A stretch of DNA of 64,000 nucleotides from Phycisphaerales bacterium (GTDB taxonomy: Bacteria > Planctomycetota > Phycisphaerae > Phycisphaerales > UBA1924): assembly GCA_029260555.1 (NCBI GenBank), contig JAJDCZ010000011.1, positions 17,561-81,560 of the forward strand. Direction: 5' to 3'. Within the stretch, counting starts at the first letter, position 1; every line of letters begins with the position of its first letter. Positions 7,166 through 16,609 of the stretch are shown piece after piece. Made by a program: the position numbers and the translations under genes. The notes beneath the pieces are model-generated. The model saw nothing but the letters and a program-made list of their open reading frames with translations. It did not search any database and was not told the DNA's origin.

Positions 7166-10157
7166 AGTGATGTTGATATTCGCATCGTTGTCAGCAGGGC
7201 CGGTGCAGTTTGACAAGCCGATCTGGCTTGTGCTGATTCCTGTCACCTGGTTGATCACGATCTGGCTTGGTCGCAAGAGTTTGTCTGGGCTGGGCACGCT
7301 GACCCGGCGGGTGGCGCTGGCGATTCGTCTTGTAGTGCTTGTGGTTCTGATGTCTGCGATCGCTGAGCCACAGTGGCGCCGGGTTTCAGAAGATGTTTCG
7401 GTGACGGTGGTTCTGGATGCCAGTCGGTCGGTGCCACGGAAGCTGCAGACCTGGGTGCAAGGCTATCTTGATCAGGCATCTGAAGTGCAAAGGGAGGCTG
7501 ACGATCGGTTGGGCATGGTGACCGCAGCGCGGGGGGCGTATGTACAGCAGCTGCCCAGTCGAATGACGACGATTTTAGAACAGCAGCACATCGGTGCCGT
7601 GGATGGAACCAACCTAGCTGAGGCGCTTCGGCTTGGCATCGCAGTGATGCCTGAGGATGCTGCCAATCGGATCGTGCTGGCGACTGATGGGAACGAAACA
7701 GAGGGGAGTTTGCTGCAGGCTGCTGAAGCTGCTCGGGCATTGGGTGTTCCGATTGATGTGTTGCCTTTGCGTTTTACGCATGAAAGCGAGGTGATGGTCG
7801 ATCGGCTAGATGCGCCAGCAACAGCGCGCATGGGCGAGACGGTTTCTGTGCGCACAACGCTGACTTCAACGCGAGAGATCACAGGCAGACTCTCGCTGCT
7901 GGTCAATGGCGATCCGATTGATCTTGATCCTGATGATGGAGTCTCTGGTGGTTTGCGTGTGACGCTGAGAAAGGGCACGCAGCATTTGCAGGTTCCGATC
8001 ACGGTTATGGCTGCGGGGCCTCAAGAGTTTGAAGCGATCTTTGAACCTGATGATCCTGACGATGACTCGATGTCTGAGAACAATCGTTCGATGACCGTGA
8101 CCTTTGTATCAGGCGAAGGGCGCGTGCTGGTATATGCCGATGCGCCCGAAGATGCCAAACCGATTCTTGATGTACTGATGCGTGCAAAGCTTGATGCGGT
8201 GGTGCATACCGCAGAGACAGGCCCGGATTCGCTGGCCAAACTGGCGGGTTATGACGCTGTGGTGATGATCAACCAGTCAGCGTATTCGTATTCAGAGCAG
8301 CAGCAAGAACTACTACGCCAATATGTCCATGATTCCGGTGGGGGCCTGGTGATGATTGGAGGTCCCGATTCTTTCGGTGCTGGTGGATGGATCGGCTCGC
8401 CTCTGGAAGATGCTCTGCCGATTCAACTTGATCCGCCTCAGAAAAAGCAGATGCCCAAGGGGGCACTGGTGCTGGTGATGCACTCGATTGAAATGCCCCA
8501 AGGGCGATACTTTGGTGAACAGACCGCCAAGGCTGCGATTGAAGCATTGACCAGACTTGATATGGCGGGGATTGTGGAGTTTCGCTTCAGCAGCGGCGTA
8601 GAGTGGGTCCATCCACTCGCTGAAGTGGGTAATCGGGAAAGCTTCTACCGCGCAATCAAAGGGCTTCAGTTTGGCGACATGCCCGACATGGCGCCTTCGA
8701 TTCGCACCGCATATCAAGGGCTTGTGAATGCCAAAGCGGGTCAGAAGCACATTGTTGTAATCAGTGATGGGGATCCTTCGCCGCCGTCAGCGTCATTGTT
8801 GCAAAAACTGGTTGATGCAGGCATCACGGTTTCAACGGTGGGTGTGTTTCCTCATAATCCCGGTGATCTCAAAAGGCTCAAATACATGGCTGACTTCACG
8901 GGTGGTCGGGCGTATGAAATAACAACCAAAGCTGGGCTGGGATCAATCGTGCAGATCTTTGTCAAAGAAGCCCAAACCGTAAAACGATCTTTGATATGGG
9001 AAGGCACAGCTTTTAGCCCGGAGATTGTCGATGGCTCGGTTGCAGGAATGCGCGGGATCGGTTCACCCTTGCCGGCCATCAGGGGGTATGTCGTGGCTGC
9101 AGACCGTGAGGGGCTGGCACAGGTCATGCTTCGTGGCAAAGAAAACGACCCTGTCGCAGCTCAGTGGCAGTATGGACTGGGTCGTTCGGTGGCATTTTTG
9201 AGTGATGCAAGCACACGATGGGCGAGCGACTGGGTGGCGTGGAGCGGGTTTGCAACTTTCTGGGAACAGCACATCCGCTGGGCCATGAGACCAAGTGGTT
9301 CAGCCAGCGTGCGCGTGCAGACATACAACGAAGGCGATCATACAATTGTGAATCTGCGTGCGATTCGTCCTGATGGCACGCCTATGAACTTTGCTCAGTG
9401 GAAAGGGCGTGTATCGACGCCTGATGGCACAGGTATGGAGTTGGTTCTCAGGCAGGTGGGACCGGGGCGATATGAAGGCTCGTTTGCATCGCCCGAATCA
9501 GGCAGTTATGTCACATCAATGCGCTATATTGCGCCGTCGGGTGTGAGTGGGGGCACCATCGAAGGCTCAGTGCAGGCAGCGATCTCCAGACCCTTTGCAG
9601 ATGAGTTTCGTGTGTTAGAAGATAACACAGCCTTGCTTGAGCAGGTGCGCTCCATGACGGGGGGACGAACACTTTCAAATGATCCGGATCTCGCAGATCT
9701 GTGGTCGCGTGAGAATCTGAAAAAACCGATTTCGACCAGGCCGATCTGGATGCTGCTGGCATTGATTGGCGTGGGTACTTTTCTCATTGATGTAGGGGTT
9801 CGGCGCGTCAGGCTTGACCTTCGTGCGATGGGCGCAGCTGCGGTGGGGCTGTTCCAGACCAAGAGTGAAAAAAGCGGAGCCCAGCTGGCATCATTGCGTG
9901 CAGCCAAGAGCAAAGCTCAGTCGCGCATCAAGCGCAAGGAAAGTGCTGCGGGTCGCAAGTTTGAAGCCAGTGATGAGGAACTCAAACAGGCAGCAAAGGC
10001 CAAGCGTTCGATCGCAATTTCCAAAGCTGATGAGGGGGCACCGATCGAGCAGGCGAAACCAAAGAAGAAAAAACCGGAATCTGATGAGCAGGAACAGGGC
10101 ATGTCAAGGCTACTTAAAGCAAAGAAGCGTGCCCATGATGATATGGATGAGTCGTAA
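7158..10157 (+). CDS. Large membrane protein with VWA and glutamine-amidotransferase-like domains
   Basis: A 999-aa protein of the kind found beside BatA/MoxR genes in planctomycetes. The ATG at 7158 overlaps the previous stop by 8 nt; a start at 7131 is possible but adds only Gly/Val-rich residues. Two hydrophobic helices (about 20-70) are followed by a VWA domain with a MIDAS-like D-A-S-R-S (D87, S89, S91), then Ig-like sequence, and a GATase1-like Rossmann part (YDAVVMINQ, GGGLVMIGGPDSFGAGGW) near 360-400 without an obvious catalytic Cys. A second VWA-like part (HIVVISDGDPSPP) and a last helix near 870 follow. The final ~100 residues are strongly Lys-rich. Function unknown; a scaffold role in a BatA-type complex is inference. 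Confidence 0.8.
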   Translation: MGEVMLIFASLSAGPVQFDKPIWLVLIPVTWLITIWLGRKSLSGLGTLTRRVALAIRLVVLVVLMSAIAEPQWRRVSEDVSVTVVLDASRSVPRKLQTWVQGYLDQASEVQREADDRLGMVTAARGAYVQQLPSRMTTILEQQHIGAVDGTNLAEALRLGIAVMPEDAANRIVLATDGNETEGSLLQAAEAARALGVPIDVLPLRFTHESEVMVDRLDAPATARMGETVSVRTTLTSTREITGRLSLLVNGDPIDLDPDDGVSGGLRVTLRKGTQHLQVPITVMAAGPQEFEAIFEPDDPDDDSMSENNRSMTVTFVSGEGRVLVYADAPEDAKPILDVLMRAKLDAVVHTAETGPDSLAKLAGYDAVVMINQSAYSYSEQQQELLRQYVHDSGGGLVMIGGPDSFGAGGWIGSPLEDALPIQLDPPQKKQMPKGALVLVMHSIEMPQGRYFGEQTAKAAIEALTRLDMAGIVEFRFSSGVEWVHPLAEVGNRESFYRAIKGLQFGDMPDMAPSIRTAYQGLVNAKAGQKHIVVISDGDPSPPSASLLQKLVDAGITVSTVGVFPHNPGDLKRLKYMADFTGGRAYEITTKAGLGSIVQIFVKEAQTVKRSLIWEGTAFSPEIVDGSVAGMRGIGSPLPAIRGYVVAADREGLAQVMLRGKENDPVAAQWQYGLGRSVAFLSDASTRWASDWVAWSGFATFWEQHIRWAMRPSGSASVRVQTYNEGDHTIVNLRAIRPDGTPMNFAQWKGRVSTPDGTGMELVLRQVGPGRYEGSFASPESGSYVTSMRYIAPSGVSGGTIEGSVQAAISRPFADEFRVLEDNTALLEQVRSMTGGRTLSNDPDLADLWSRENLKKPISTRPIWMLLALIGVGTFLIDVGVRRVRLDLRAMGAAAVGLFQTKSEKSGAQLASLRAAKSKAQSRIKRKESAAGRKFEASDEELKQAAKAKRSIAISKADEGAPIEQAKPKKKKPESDEQEQGMSRLLKAKKRAHDDMDES

Positions 10158-10233
10158 GTCCCAGGCAAACCCCGCTGGGTGATCAGCCGTAGTGATGAAG
10201 GCATGACGATGCCCGACAGGAGTTTAATAAGCG

Positions 10234-11277
10234 ATGGCAAAACAGGAACAACCCCAAACGCCCGAGCAGGTCAAAGCACAATGCCAGGAGTTTGCTCAGA
10301 CATTCAACTCACTGGTACAAGAGATCGGCAAGGTGATTGTCGGGCATGAAGAAGTCGTCAAGGGGGTGCTGACATGCCTGTTTGCTGGGGGCAATGTGCT
10401 TCTGGAAGGCGTGCCAGGGCTTGGCAAGACGCTTCTGGTGCGTACGCTTGCCGATACGCTGAGCCTGCCATTTAGTCGGATTCAGTTCACGCCCGACCTG
10501 ATGCCTGCGGATGTCATCGGGACGAATATCGTGACCGAAGACCCCGACACAGGCCGAAGGCAGTTTGAGTTTCAACATGGTCCGATCTTTGCCCAGATTG
10601 TTCTGGCTGACGAGATCAACCGTGCAACGCCCAAGACCCAGTCTGCGTTACTCGAAGCGATGCAGGAAAGAGCGGTGACGGTGGGTGGCAAGACGCGAGA
10701 GCTTGACAAACCCTTCCTGGTGCTGGCGACACAGAACCCCATTGAGCAGGAAGGAACCTATCCATTACCGGAAGCGCAGATGGACCGGTTCATGCTCAAG
10801 CTCAATGTCGGGTATTCAAAGCTTGATGATTTAATGACCGTTCTTGATCGTACCACGGGTGCAGATCATGCAGAAGTGGGCATGATACTTGATGGGCCGA
10901 AGATTCTTGAAGCTCAGAAGTTGGTGCGAGAAGCGATCGTGGCGCCGCATGTGATGGAATACGCTGCAAGGCTCGTCTTGGGCACGCATCCTGAGGGCGA
11001 GCATGTCGCTGGCGGTGCTGATGGCCCGGTGAATCGGTATGTGCGCTGTGGTGCCAGTCCTCGTGCAGCCCAGGCGCTGCTGCTGGGCGGCAAAGTGCGG
11101 GCACTGACCCAGGGCAGATTCCATGTAAGCTATGAAGATATCAAAGCCATCGCGCTGCCCGCGCTTCGGCATCGGCTGCTCTTGAACTTTGAAGCTGAAG
11201 CTGACCGCATTGATCCTGATTCGATTGTGAAAGAGATCCTGAAGCTGACATCTCATGAGCCTCTGGTGGTTGCATAA
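10234..11277 (+). CDS. MoxR-family AAA+ ATPase
   Basis: A 347-aa cytoplasmic AAA+ ATPase. Walker A GVPGLGKT lies at 59-66, Walker B IVLADE at 122-127, followed by INRATPKTQSALLEAMQE and sensor-1 LATQNPIEQEGTYPLPEAQ, all typical of MoxR. MoxR proteins act as chaperone-like ATPases, usually with VWA-domain partners encoded beside them. An AGGAG at 10218-10222 precedes the ATG at 10234. The 76-nt gap upstream is the largest break in the train, so a secondary promoter could lie there. Its stop at 11275-11277 abuts the DUF58 start with no spacer, which argues for coupled translation with that partner. Confidence 0.95.
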   Translation: MAKQEQPQTPEQVKAQCQEFAQTFNSLVQEIGKVIVGHEEVVKGVLTCLFAGGNVLLEGVPGLGKTLLVRTLADTLSLPFSRIQFTPDLMPADVIGTNIVTEDPDTGRRQFEFQHGPIFAQIVLADEINRATPKTQSALLEAMQERAVTVGGKTRELDKPFLVLATQNPIEQEGTYPLPEAQMDRFMLKLNVGYSKLDDLMTVLDRTTGADHAEVGMILDGPKILEAQKLVREAIVAPHVMEYAARLVLGTHPEGEHVAGGADGPVNRYVRCGASPRAAQALLLGGKVRALTQGRFHVSYEDIKAIALPALRHRLLLNFEAEADRIDPDSIVKEILKLTSHEPLVVA

Positions 11278-12234
11278 ATGCAAGTGACGCCAAATCCAAC
11301 CCGGCCCGAGACGATTGATGATTTGCTTGACAGCGAGCTGATTGCGCGCGTCGGTCAACTTGATTATACAAGTCGCAAAATCTTTGCTGGCAAGCTCAAG
11401 GGAGAAAGGCGCTCTAAAAAACGGGGCGAATCAGTCGAGTTTGCAGATCACAGGCCTTATGTCGAAGGTGATGATCTCAGACATATCGACTGGAACATCT
11501 ATGGCCGACTCGATCGCCTGTTCATGAAACTGTTTATGGAAGAAGAAGACCTGTCGCTGCACCTGGTCATTGATGCCTCAGCATCAAGCGACTGCGGCGA
11601 GCCCAACAAGTTTCTCTTCATGCAGCAGCTGACAATGGCGCTGGGGTACATCGGGCTGATCAATCACAATCGCATTGCCGTGACCACGATCGGTGGGCGG
11701 CGCATTGAATCAGATGAAGATGCGGTTCCAGCACTGGTGTCGAGCGTGCGTGATCTACGAGGTCGGCGTCGCACGCAGGATATCGCGAGGTTCCTGTGCT
11801 CGATGGAGCCCGCGGGCGGCAGCGACGATGTGCCGTTTGATGAAGCGTGCAAGCGCATCGCCATGCAAAGGCGAGGCAAGGGCATCATGGTCTTGTTGAG
11901 TGATTTTCTGATCAAGGAAGGCTACGAGACCGGGCTGAGGCTCCTGGTGGGTCGCGGGTATGACCTGATGGCGATTCAGGTGCTCAGCCCGCAAGAAGTT
12001 GAACCTGTGATCACGGGGGATTTGCGGCTTCGTGATGTTGAAGATGCGGATCTTGCAGAGGTGACAATCTCGGCGCCGCTGCTCAAGAAGTACAAAGCCA
12101 CACTTGGCGCCTATTGCGATCGCTGGCAGACATTTTGTGCCCGGCGGGAGATTGGCAATCTCACGGTGCAGAGTGATACGAAGATCGACACACTGATTTT
12201 AGAATATCTCAGGCGAAAGGGGTTGTTGCGATGA
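11278..12234 (+). CDS. DUF58 domain protein (MoxR partner, VWA-like)
   Basis: A 318-aa soluble protein. The DUF58 hallmark YVEGDDLRHIDWNIYGR sits at 61-77, followed by LHLVIDASASS (MIDAS-like D-A-S-A-S), the start of a VWA-type fold. DUF58 proteins are almost always encoded next to MoxR and are thought to be clients or adaptors of it; the biochemical role is not settled. The ATG immediately follows the MoxR stop, and its own TGA overlaps the ATG of the BatA-like gene by 4 nt (12231-12234). No membrane segment is apparent, so it presumably works at the cytoplasmic face with the membrane VWA proteins on either side. Confidence 0.92.
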   Translation: MQVTPNPTRPETIDDLLDSELIARVGQLDYTSRKIFAGKLKGERRSKKRGESVEFADHRPYVEGDDLRHIDWNIYGRLDRLFMKLFMEEEDLSLHLVIDASASSDCGEPNKFLFMQQLTMALGYIGLINHNRIAVTTIGGRRIESDEDAVPALVSSVRDLRGRRRTQDIARFLCSMEPAGGSDDVPFDEACKRIAMQRRGKGIMVLLSDFLIKEGYETGLRLLVGRGYDLMAIQVLSPQEVEPVITGDLRLRDVEDADLAEVTISAPLLKKYKATLGAYCDRWQTFCARREIGNLTVQSDTKIDTLILEYLRRKGLLR

Positions 12235-14303
12235 CATGGGCGACGCCTTTGATCGCGGGGATCGCTGCAGCGATTGCTATCCCGTTGCTTTTGCTGCTGT
12301 ACTTTCTCAAGCTCAAAAGGCGCGAGATGGCGGTCTCGTCTACGCTGCTGTGGAAGAAAGCCATCGAGGATCTGCAAGCCAATGCGCCGTTTCAAAAGCT
12401 TCGGCGCAATATTCTGCTGATTCTGCAAATGTTGGCGCTCTTGTTGCTGCTGGCTGCGATAGGTCAGCCACGGATGCAGGCGGACCAGGCCAAAGGCGTA
12501 AAACATGTCTTGGTGATCGATCGTTCTGCGTCGATGCAGTCGATGGATGGCGATCCTGAAAAGCCCGGCGCGATGACCAGGCTTGAAGCTGCACAACGAG
12601 ATGCCATTGCACTGGTCGAATCGATGGCTGAGCCCGGTTTATTTGATGGAGGCCGGGGCGATGAAGCGATGGTGATCGCGTTTGACACCACCGCAGAGGT
12701 TCGCCAGCAGTTTACAGCTGACAAGGAACTTCTCAAAGCTGCAATCGAGGGGATTGAAACAAGCGATGCTCCATCACGGATAGCCGAGGCGTTCGTGCTT
12801 GCCACTGCCCACGCCAAACCACCCGAGGTGGTAGAAGATGTGGGACTGGTGCAGGGGTTTGGTGCCAGCATCGAGCTGTGGTCCGATGGCCGACTTCCAG
12901 ATGCGGGTGATGCGGATCTAGCCAGTGCTGACGAACTGGTCTACCACGCTGTGGGTTCTACAGATGCGATCAACATCGGCATCACCGAGTTGCGAGCCCA
13001 GCGTCAACCTGACAATCCCACAGCTCTGAGCATCTTTACAGGCTTGCAAAGCACCGACACCATCGCGCGCCAGATCGATGTCGAGCTTTTGATCAATGGG
13101 AAAGTCTCTGCGGTGCGGAGTGTTTCACTTGCTCCTGCAGAGCGTTCAGCAACGGGGCAGATCAAGCCCGGCGTGGGCGGGGTGGTGTTCGAAGCTGAGC
13201 GAACTCAAGGCGGCCTGATCACGGTTCGTATTCCATCGGGGCTTGCAGGCCAGAATGTGCTGAGGGTTGACGATTCTGCATGGCTGGTCGTGCCTCCTGC
13301 CAAGCGTTTGCGTGTGGCGCTGGTTTCCAGATCACTCGCGGGGGAAGCTATTCGCTTTGCACTTGATCCCGAGACACTGGGACTCAAAGAGCTGGTGGAG
13401 TTGTCACCAGAGGAGTTTCAAGCCGCTGCTGCTGACAAGTCGCTGGGTCGATTTGATGTGGTTGTATTGGATGGCTGGGTGCCGGCAATGCCCAAGGGGT
13501 CGCAAGACTGGTTGCCTCCGGGGGCGTATCTGATTCTGGGTGCGGTGCCTGGTGCGCCGTCTGGGTTAGTCAATAAAGGCAAGGGCGAAGTTTCGTTGAT
13601 CGTGGACTGGGATCGTGAGCATCCGGTGCTCGAGTCGGTTTCGCTCGATAGCGTGGTGCTGTATGAGCCTCGGCAGGTGGAGGTCGGTCCTGACAGCTTG
13701 GCGCGGGTGCTGGCCTCGAGCGACTCGGGACCTGTGATTCTGGAAATGGTCGGCCCGGAATCTCGATCGATCGTTGTGCCCATTGATGTGGCATCATCAA
13801 ACTGGCCGTTTGATGTGAGCTTTGTGGTTTTCCTGGCATCATCAGTTCGGCATCTGGGTCTTGATGCATCTCTGGGACCAGCCTCGGTGCTTATACCGGG
13901 ACGGGTTTTGAGTCAGACGCTTCCAGCGGGTGCGAGGGATGTCAGGCTGCTCGATCCCAGTGGTAAAGAATCAAAGCTGGTGCCTTCATCGGGCGGTGCT
14001 GTGGTCTATGGCCCCATTAGGCAGGTCGGCACCTACACCATCAGCTGGCAGGGCGAAGCTGGCTCGCGTGATGAACAGGGTGATTCAGGGCGCGTGCATC
14101 GCCAACTGGCAGCGAGCCTGCTTGATTCTGAAGAATCTGTTGTTTCTACCTCGACGACTCTGACGCTGGCACCGCGTGTGGTCCAGGCCAGGCAGGGACA
14201 GTCACAGCGGGCAATGGTCGCGATCTGGCCCTGGTTGATGCTGGGCGTGGTGGCAATGGTGCTGGTGGAATGGTTTGTGTACAACAGGAAGGTGCATGTG
14301 TGA
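12231..14303 (+). CDS. BatA-like membrane VWA protein
   Basis: A 690-aa protein opening with the BatA N-terminal pattern: a first helix (TPLIAGIAAAIAIPLLLLLYFLK), the WKKAIEDLQANAPFQKLRRN loop, and a second helix ending in IGQPR. A VWA domain follows with intact MIDAS D97-x-S99-x-S101 (DRSAS). The middle contains Ig-like and Rossmann-like sequence (RFDVVVLDGW near 410), and the C-terminus has a helix (IWPWLMLGVVAMVLVEWFVYN) with a short tail. In Bacteroidetes, Bat proteins are linked to stress tolerance; here the role is inferred only from synteny. The start overlaps the DUF58 stop by 4 nt and the stop overlaps the next GTG start. Confidence 0.88.
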   Translation: MTWATPLIAGIAAAIAIPLLLLLYFLKLKRREMAVSSTLLWKKAIEDLQANAPFQKLRRNILLILQMLALLLLLAAIGQPRMQADQAKGVKHVLVIDRSASMQSMDGDPEKPGAMTRLEAAQRDAIALVESMAEPGLFDGGRGDEAMVIAFDTTAEVRQQFTADKELLKAAIEGIETSDAPSRIAEAFVLATAHAKPPEVVEDVGLVQGFGASIELWSDGRLPDAGDADLASADELVYHAVGSTDAINIGITELRAQRQPDNPTALSIFTGLQSTDTIARQIDVELLINGKVSAVRSVSLAPAERSATGQIKPGVGGVVFEAERTQGGLITVRIPSGLAGQNVLRVDDSAWLVVPPAKRLRVALVSRSLAGEAIRFALDPETLGLKELVELSPEEFQAAAADKSLGRFDVVVLDGWVPAMPKGSQDWLPPGAYLILGAVPGAPSGLVNKGKGEVSLIVDWDREHPVLESVSLDSVVLYEPRQVEVGPDSLARVLASSDSGPVILEMVGPESRSIVVPIDVASSNWPFDVSFVVFLASSVRHLGLDASLGPASVLIPGRVLSQTLPAGARDVRLLDPSGKESKLVPSSGGAVVYGPIRQVGTYTISWQGEAGSRDEQGDSGRVHRQLAASLLDSEESVVSTSTTLTLAPRVVQARQGQSQRAMVAIWPWLMLGVVAMVLVEWFVYNRKVHV

Positions 14304-16609
14304 CCCGAACGCTGTTGTTGATTGTGCTGATAAGTGTGCTTGGTGGGATGAGCGTGGGGGTGGTGTCTTCGGCGCAAGGCACAAGTGACGACGAGTTGAC
14401 GGTGTATGCTGAGTTTGGGTATGCCGGGATGCTTTCACCGGAGCGTTTTTGCCCCATGCGTGTGTGGGTGGATTCGGGCGATGAAGCAATTACAGGCACG
14501 ATCGTAATTGAGTATGCGCAGGATTCAACGCAGACCGCCCGCGTGATGATGCCTTTCTCGACAACGCCCAACAAGGTCACGCCATTTGAGATCAATGTGT
14601 GTCTGCCTCAGTCGAGTGACTCGCTCAAGGTCTTGTTGCTCAGTGAGCGTGGGCGGGTGCTGCAGGCGCTGGAATACACCTCGTTTGCAAACAGTTCGCA
14701 GCTGCAACTTCCGATCCGCCGATCAAGCTCAGGGCTGATCCTCTCGGTGGGCCGAACGACACTCAGGCAGGCAAACGAGGTCTGGAGTCGCCGGTTTTAT
14801 AGCGATTTTAACACATGGGGCAACGCTTCTAACGCAACTGTGCTTGACCAAAAGGCGCAGCGGGCATTTTCAAATGTGATCTTTGAAGCGTCGCTGGCAA
14901 GTCAGTTGCCCATCACCTGGGCTGGGTATGACGGCGTGATGACTCTGGTGATTCGTGATACCCAAGCAAGGAAGATGGACCCTCGGGCTCTGGATGCGAT
15001 GAAGCGATGGGTGCGAAGTGGCGGCGTGCTGGTGGTCGAGCTTTCAGCTGCAGGCAAGCAGTGGCGAACGCTGATTCCAGAGATCCAGGAAGGGGATCTG
15101 ATCAAGGTTGCCCCAGAATCAGCGGTGCTGCAAGCTTCAGCTGAAGTGACCGATGTGATGGATCAGGCATATGCGTATGTGGTGCAAATCCAGAATGAAG
15201 AGATCGCAAAGTTGCAGGGTGAGGAAAGTCTGGAAGATGAAGAAGTTGATCCTGTAGATGACCCTCCCGAGATTGAAAAGGCAAGTGCAACTCGTCAAAG
15301 GCTGATGCGTTTGACAGCTGCAGGCATCGAGCGGGGCTGGTCGCTGAGCATGCTGCAAAGTGATGATCAAGGCGCATTGGCACAAGGACCAGTTGGGATG
15401 GGCTGGGTGATTGTGCTCGGTTTTGAACCCGCAGAGCTTGCAAAGAATGTAACCAGCTCAGCAACCGCAGCGGGGTGGGAACTTGTGCTGAGTGAAGTTG
15501 TAGAGGATTCGTTTGTAGAACAAAGCAATTTATCCTGGCTGGACTGGGAGTATCCAGGTTCGGGCGGGTCGACTTTGAACCGGATTGCGGTTGCCAGAGG
15601 GCTGGATCATTTGGCAAACTCGCTCACGCTGGGCAACGGCATGTTTCTCATGATTGCTGGAGCAGTGTTTGTTCTGGGCATGCTGGTCGGACCAGTTGAT
15701 TTTTTTGCACTGAAAAAACTCAAGGCACTGCGATGGTCGTGGTTCAGCGCCATCTGCTGGGCATTGCTGGCCTCAGCCTTGGCGTATCTGGCACCGGGGC
15801 TGATTCGCACCGATCCTTCGCATGAAGACACCATCAGCATGGTTGATGTCGATAGCGAGAGTTATGCGTATCGCGTGAAGCTGACAGGGCTGTTTGCCAG
15901 CAAATCTGAGCGTGCCCAGCCAACAGATGTGGCACTGGATTCATGGTGGCGAGGCATGGCATCGCCGAGGATCGACGATGATGGCGCCTTATTTAAAAGC
16001 TCATTGCCTTTGATTCAAAAGCGTTCAGCACAAAGTGAGCGAGGGCTGACCCCAGGCTCATTTCCCATGAACCTCTGGACATTTCGTACCTTCATGTCGC
16101 TGCGCAACAGCAAGACTGACACGAAAACAAGCATTCGCAGGACCGACACTGGTTGGGCAGTTCGCATCGATGGTCTGCCCGAGTCAAAGCGCATTTCAGG
16201 TGTGCTGCGCATTGGACCGGACACCTGGTTTGATCTGACACTCAAAGAAACACCAGCATCTGACAGAACTTTTGGAGCAATGGTCAAAGATGAGCAGGCT
16301 CGTTACAAAAAAGCGTTTACGCAGTGGCAGCGATTAAACCTGGATGAGATGATGCAGTATTCATCCAATTTTGTTGGGGGTGTTTCCGTCAGACCAGCGT
16401 TGATGTTTGATCTGCCCGGGGCAGATCGTCGGAGCCATGTGATCGAGAGAAGTCTTGCGACAGGTCGGTGGGGCGTGGTGTATGTCTTTGCTCAGGATAT
16501 TCAGGGGCAGGCAAAGCTTTTACAGGGAGCGATGGGACAGCATGATCTGGTCGCCCGCTACCTGTTGAGGTTGAAGGAACCGGTGTTGAACATGGAGCCT
16601 GATGAATGA
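14300..16609 (+). CDS. Exported/membrane protein of the BatA-MoxR train, function unknown
   Basis: 769 aa when started at GTG 14300, which overlaps the upstream TGA (GTGA) and is followed at once by a signal-peptide-like helix (TRTLLLIVLISVLGGMSVGVVSSAQG). The frame is open to 14270, but that start would lie inside the upstream gene. The large exterior part contains a Rossmann-like stretch with WVRSGGVLVVELSAAG near residue 245, similar in style to the GATase-like parts of its neighbours. An acidic stretch occurs near 310, and a membrane part (two helices, about 450-510, with GPVDFFALKKLKALRWSW between) precedes a C-terminal exterior domain. Proteins of this layout recur beside BatA/ABC-2 genes; no activity can be assigned. 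Confidence 0.8.
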   Translation: MTRTLLLIVLISVLGGMSVGVVSSAQGTSDDELTVYAEFGYAGMLSPERFCPMRVWVDSGDEAITGTIVIEYAQDSTQTARVMMPFSTTPNKVTPFEINVCLPQSSDSLKVLLLSERGRVLQALEYTSFANSSQLQLPIRRSSSGLILSVGRTTLRQANEVWSRRFYSDFNTWGNASNATVLDQKAQRAFSNVIFEASLASQLPITWAGYDGVMTLVIRDTQARKMDPRALDAMKRWVRSGGVLVVELSAAGKQWRTLIPEIQEGDLIKVAPESAVLQASAEVTDVMDQAYAYVVQIQNEEIAKLQGEESLEDEEVDPVDDPPEIEKASATRQRLMRLTAAGIERGWSLSMLQSDDQGALAQGPVGMGWVIVLGFEPAELAKNVTSSATAAGWELVLSEVVEDSFVEQSNLSWLDWEYPGSGGSTLNRIAVARGLDHLANSLTLGNGMFLMIAGAVFVLGMLVGPVDFFALKKLKALRWSWFSAICWALLASALAYLAPGLIRTDPSHEDTISMVDVDSESYAYRVKLTGLFASKSERAQPTDVALDSWWRGMASPRIDDDGALFKSSLPLIQKRSAQSERGLTPGSFPMNLWTFRTFMSLRNSKTDTKTSIRRTDTGWAVRIDGLPESKRISGVLRIGPDTWFDLTLKETPASDRTFGAMVKDEQARYKKAFTQWQRLNLDEMMQYSSNFVGGVSVRPALMFDLPGADRRSHVIERSLATGRWGVVYVFAQDIQGQAKLLQGAMGQHDLVARYLLRLKEPVLNMEPDE

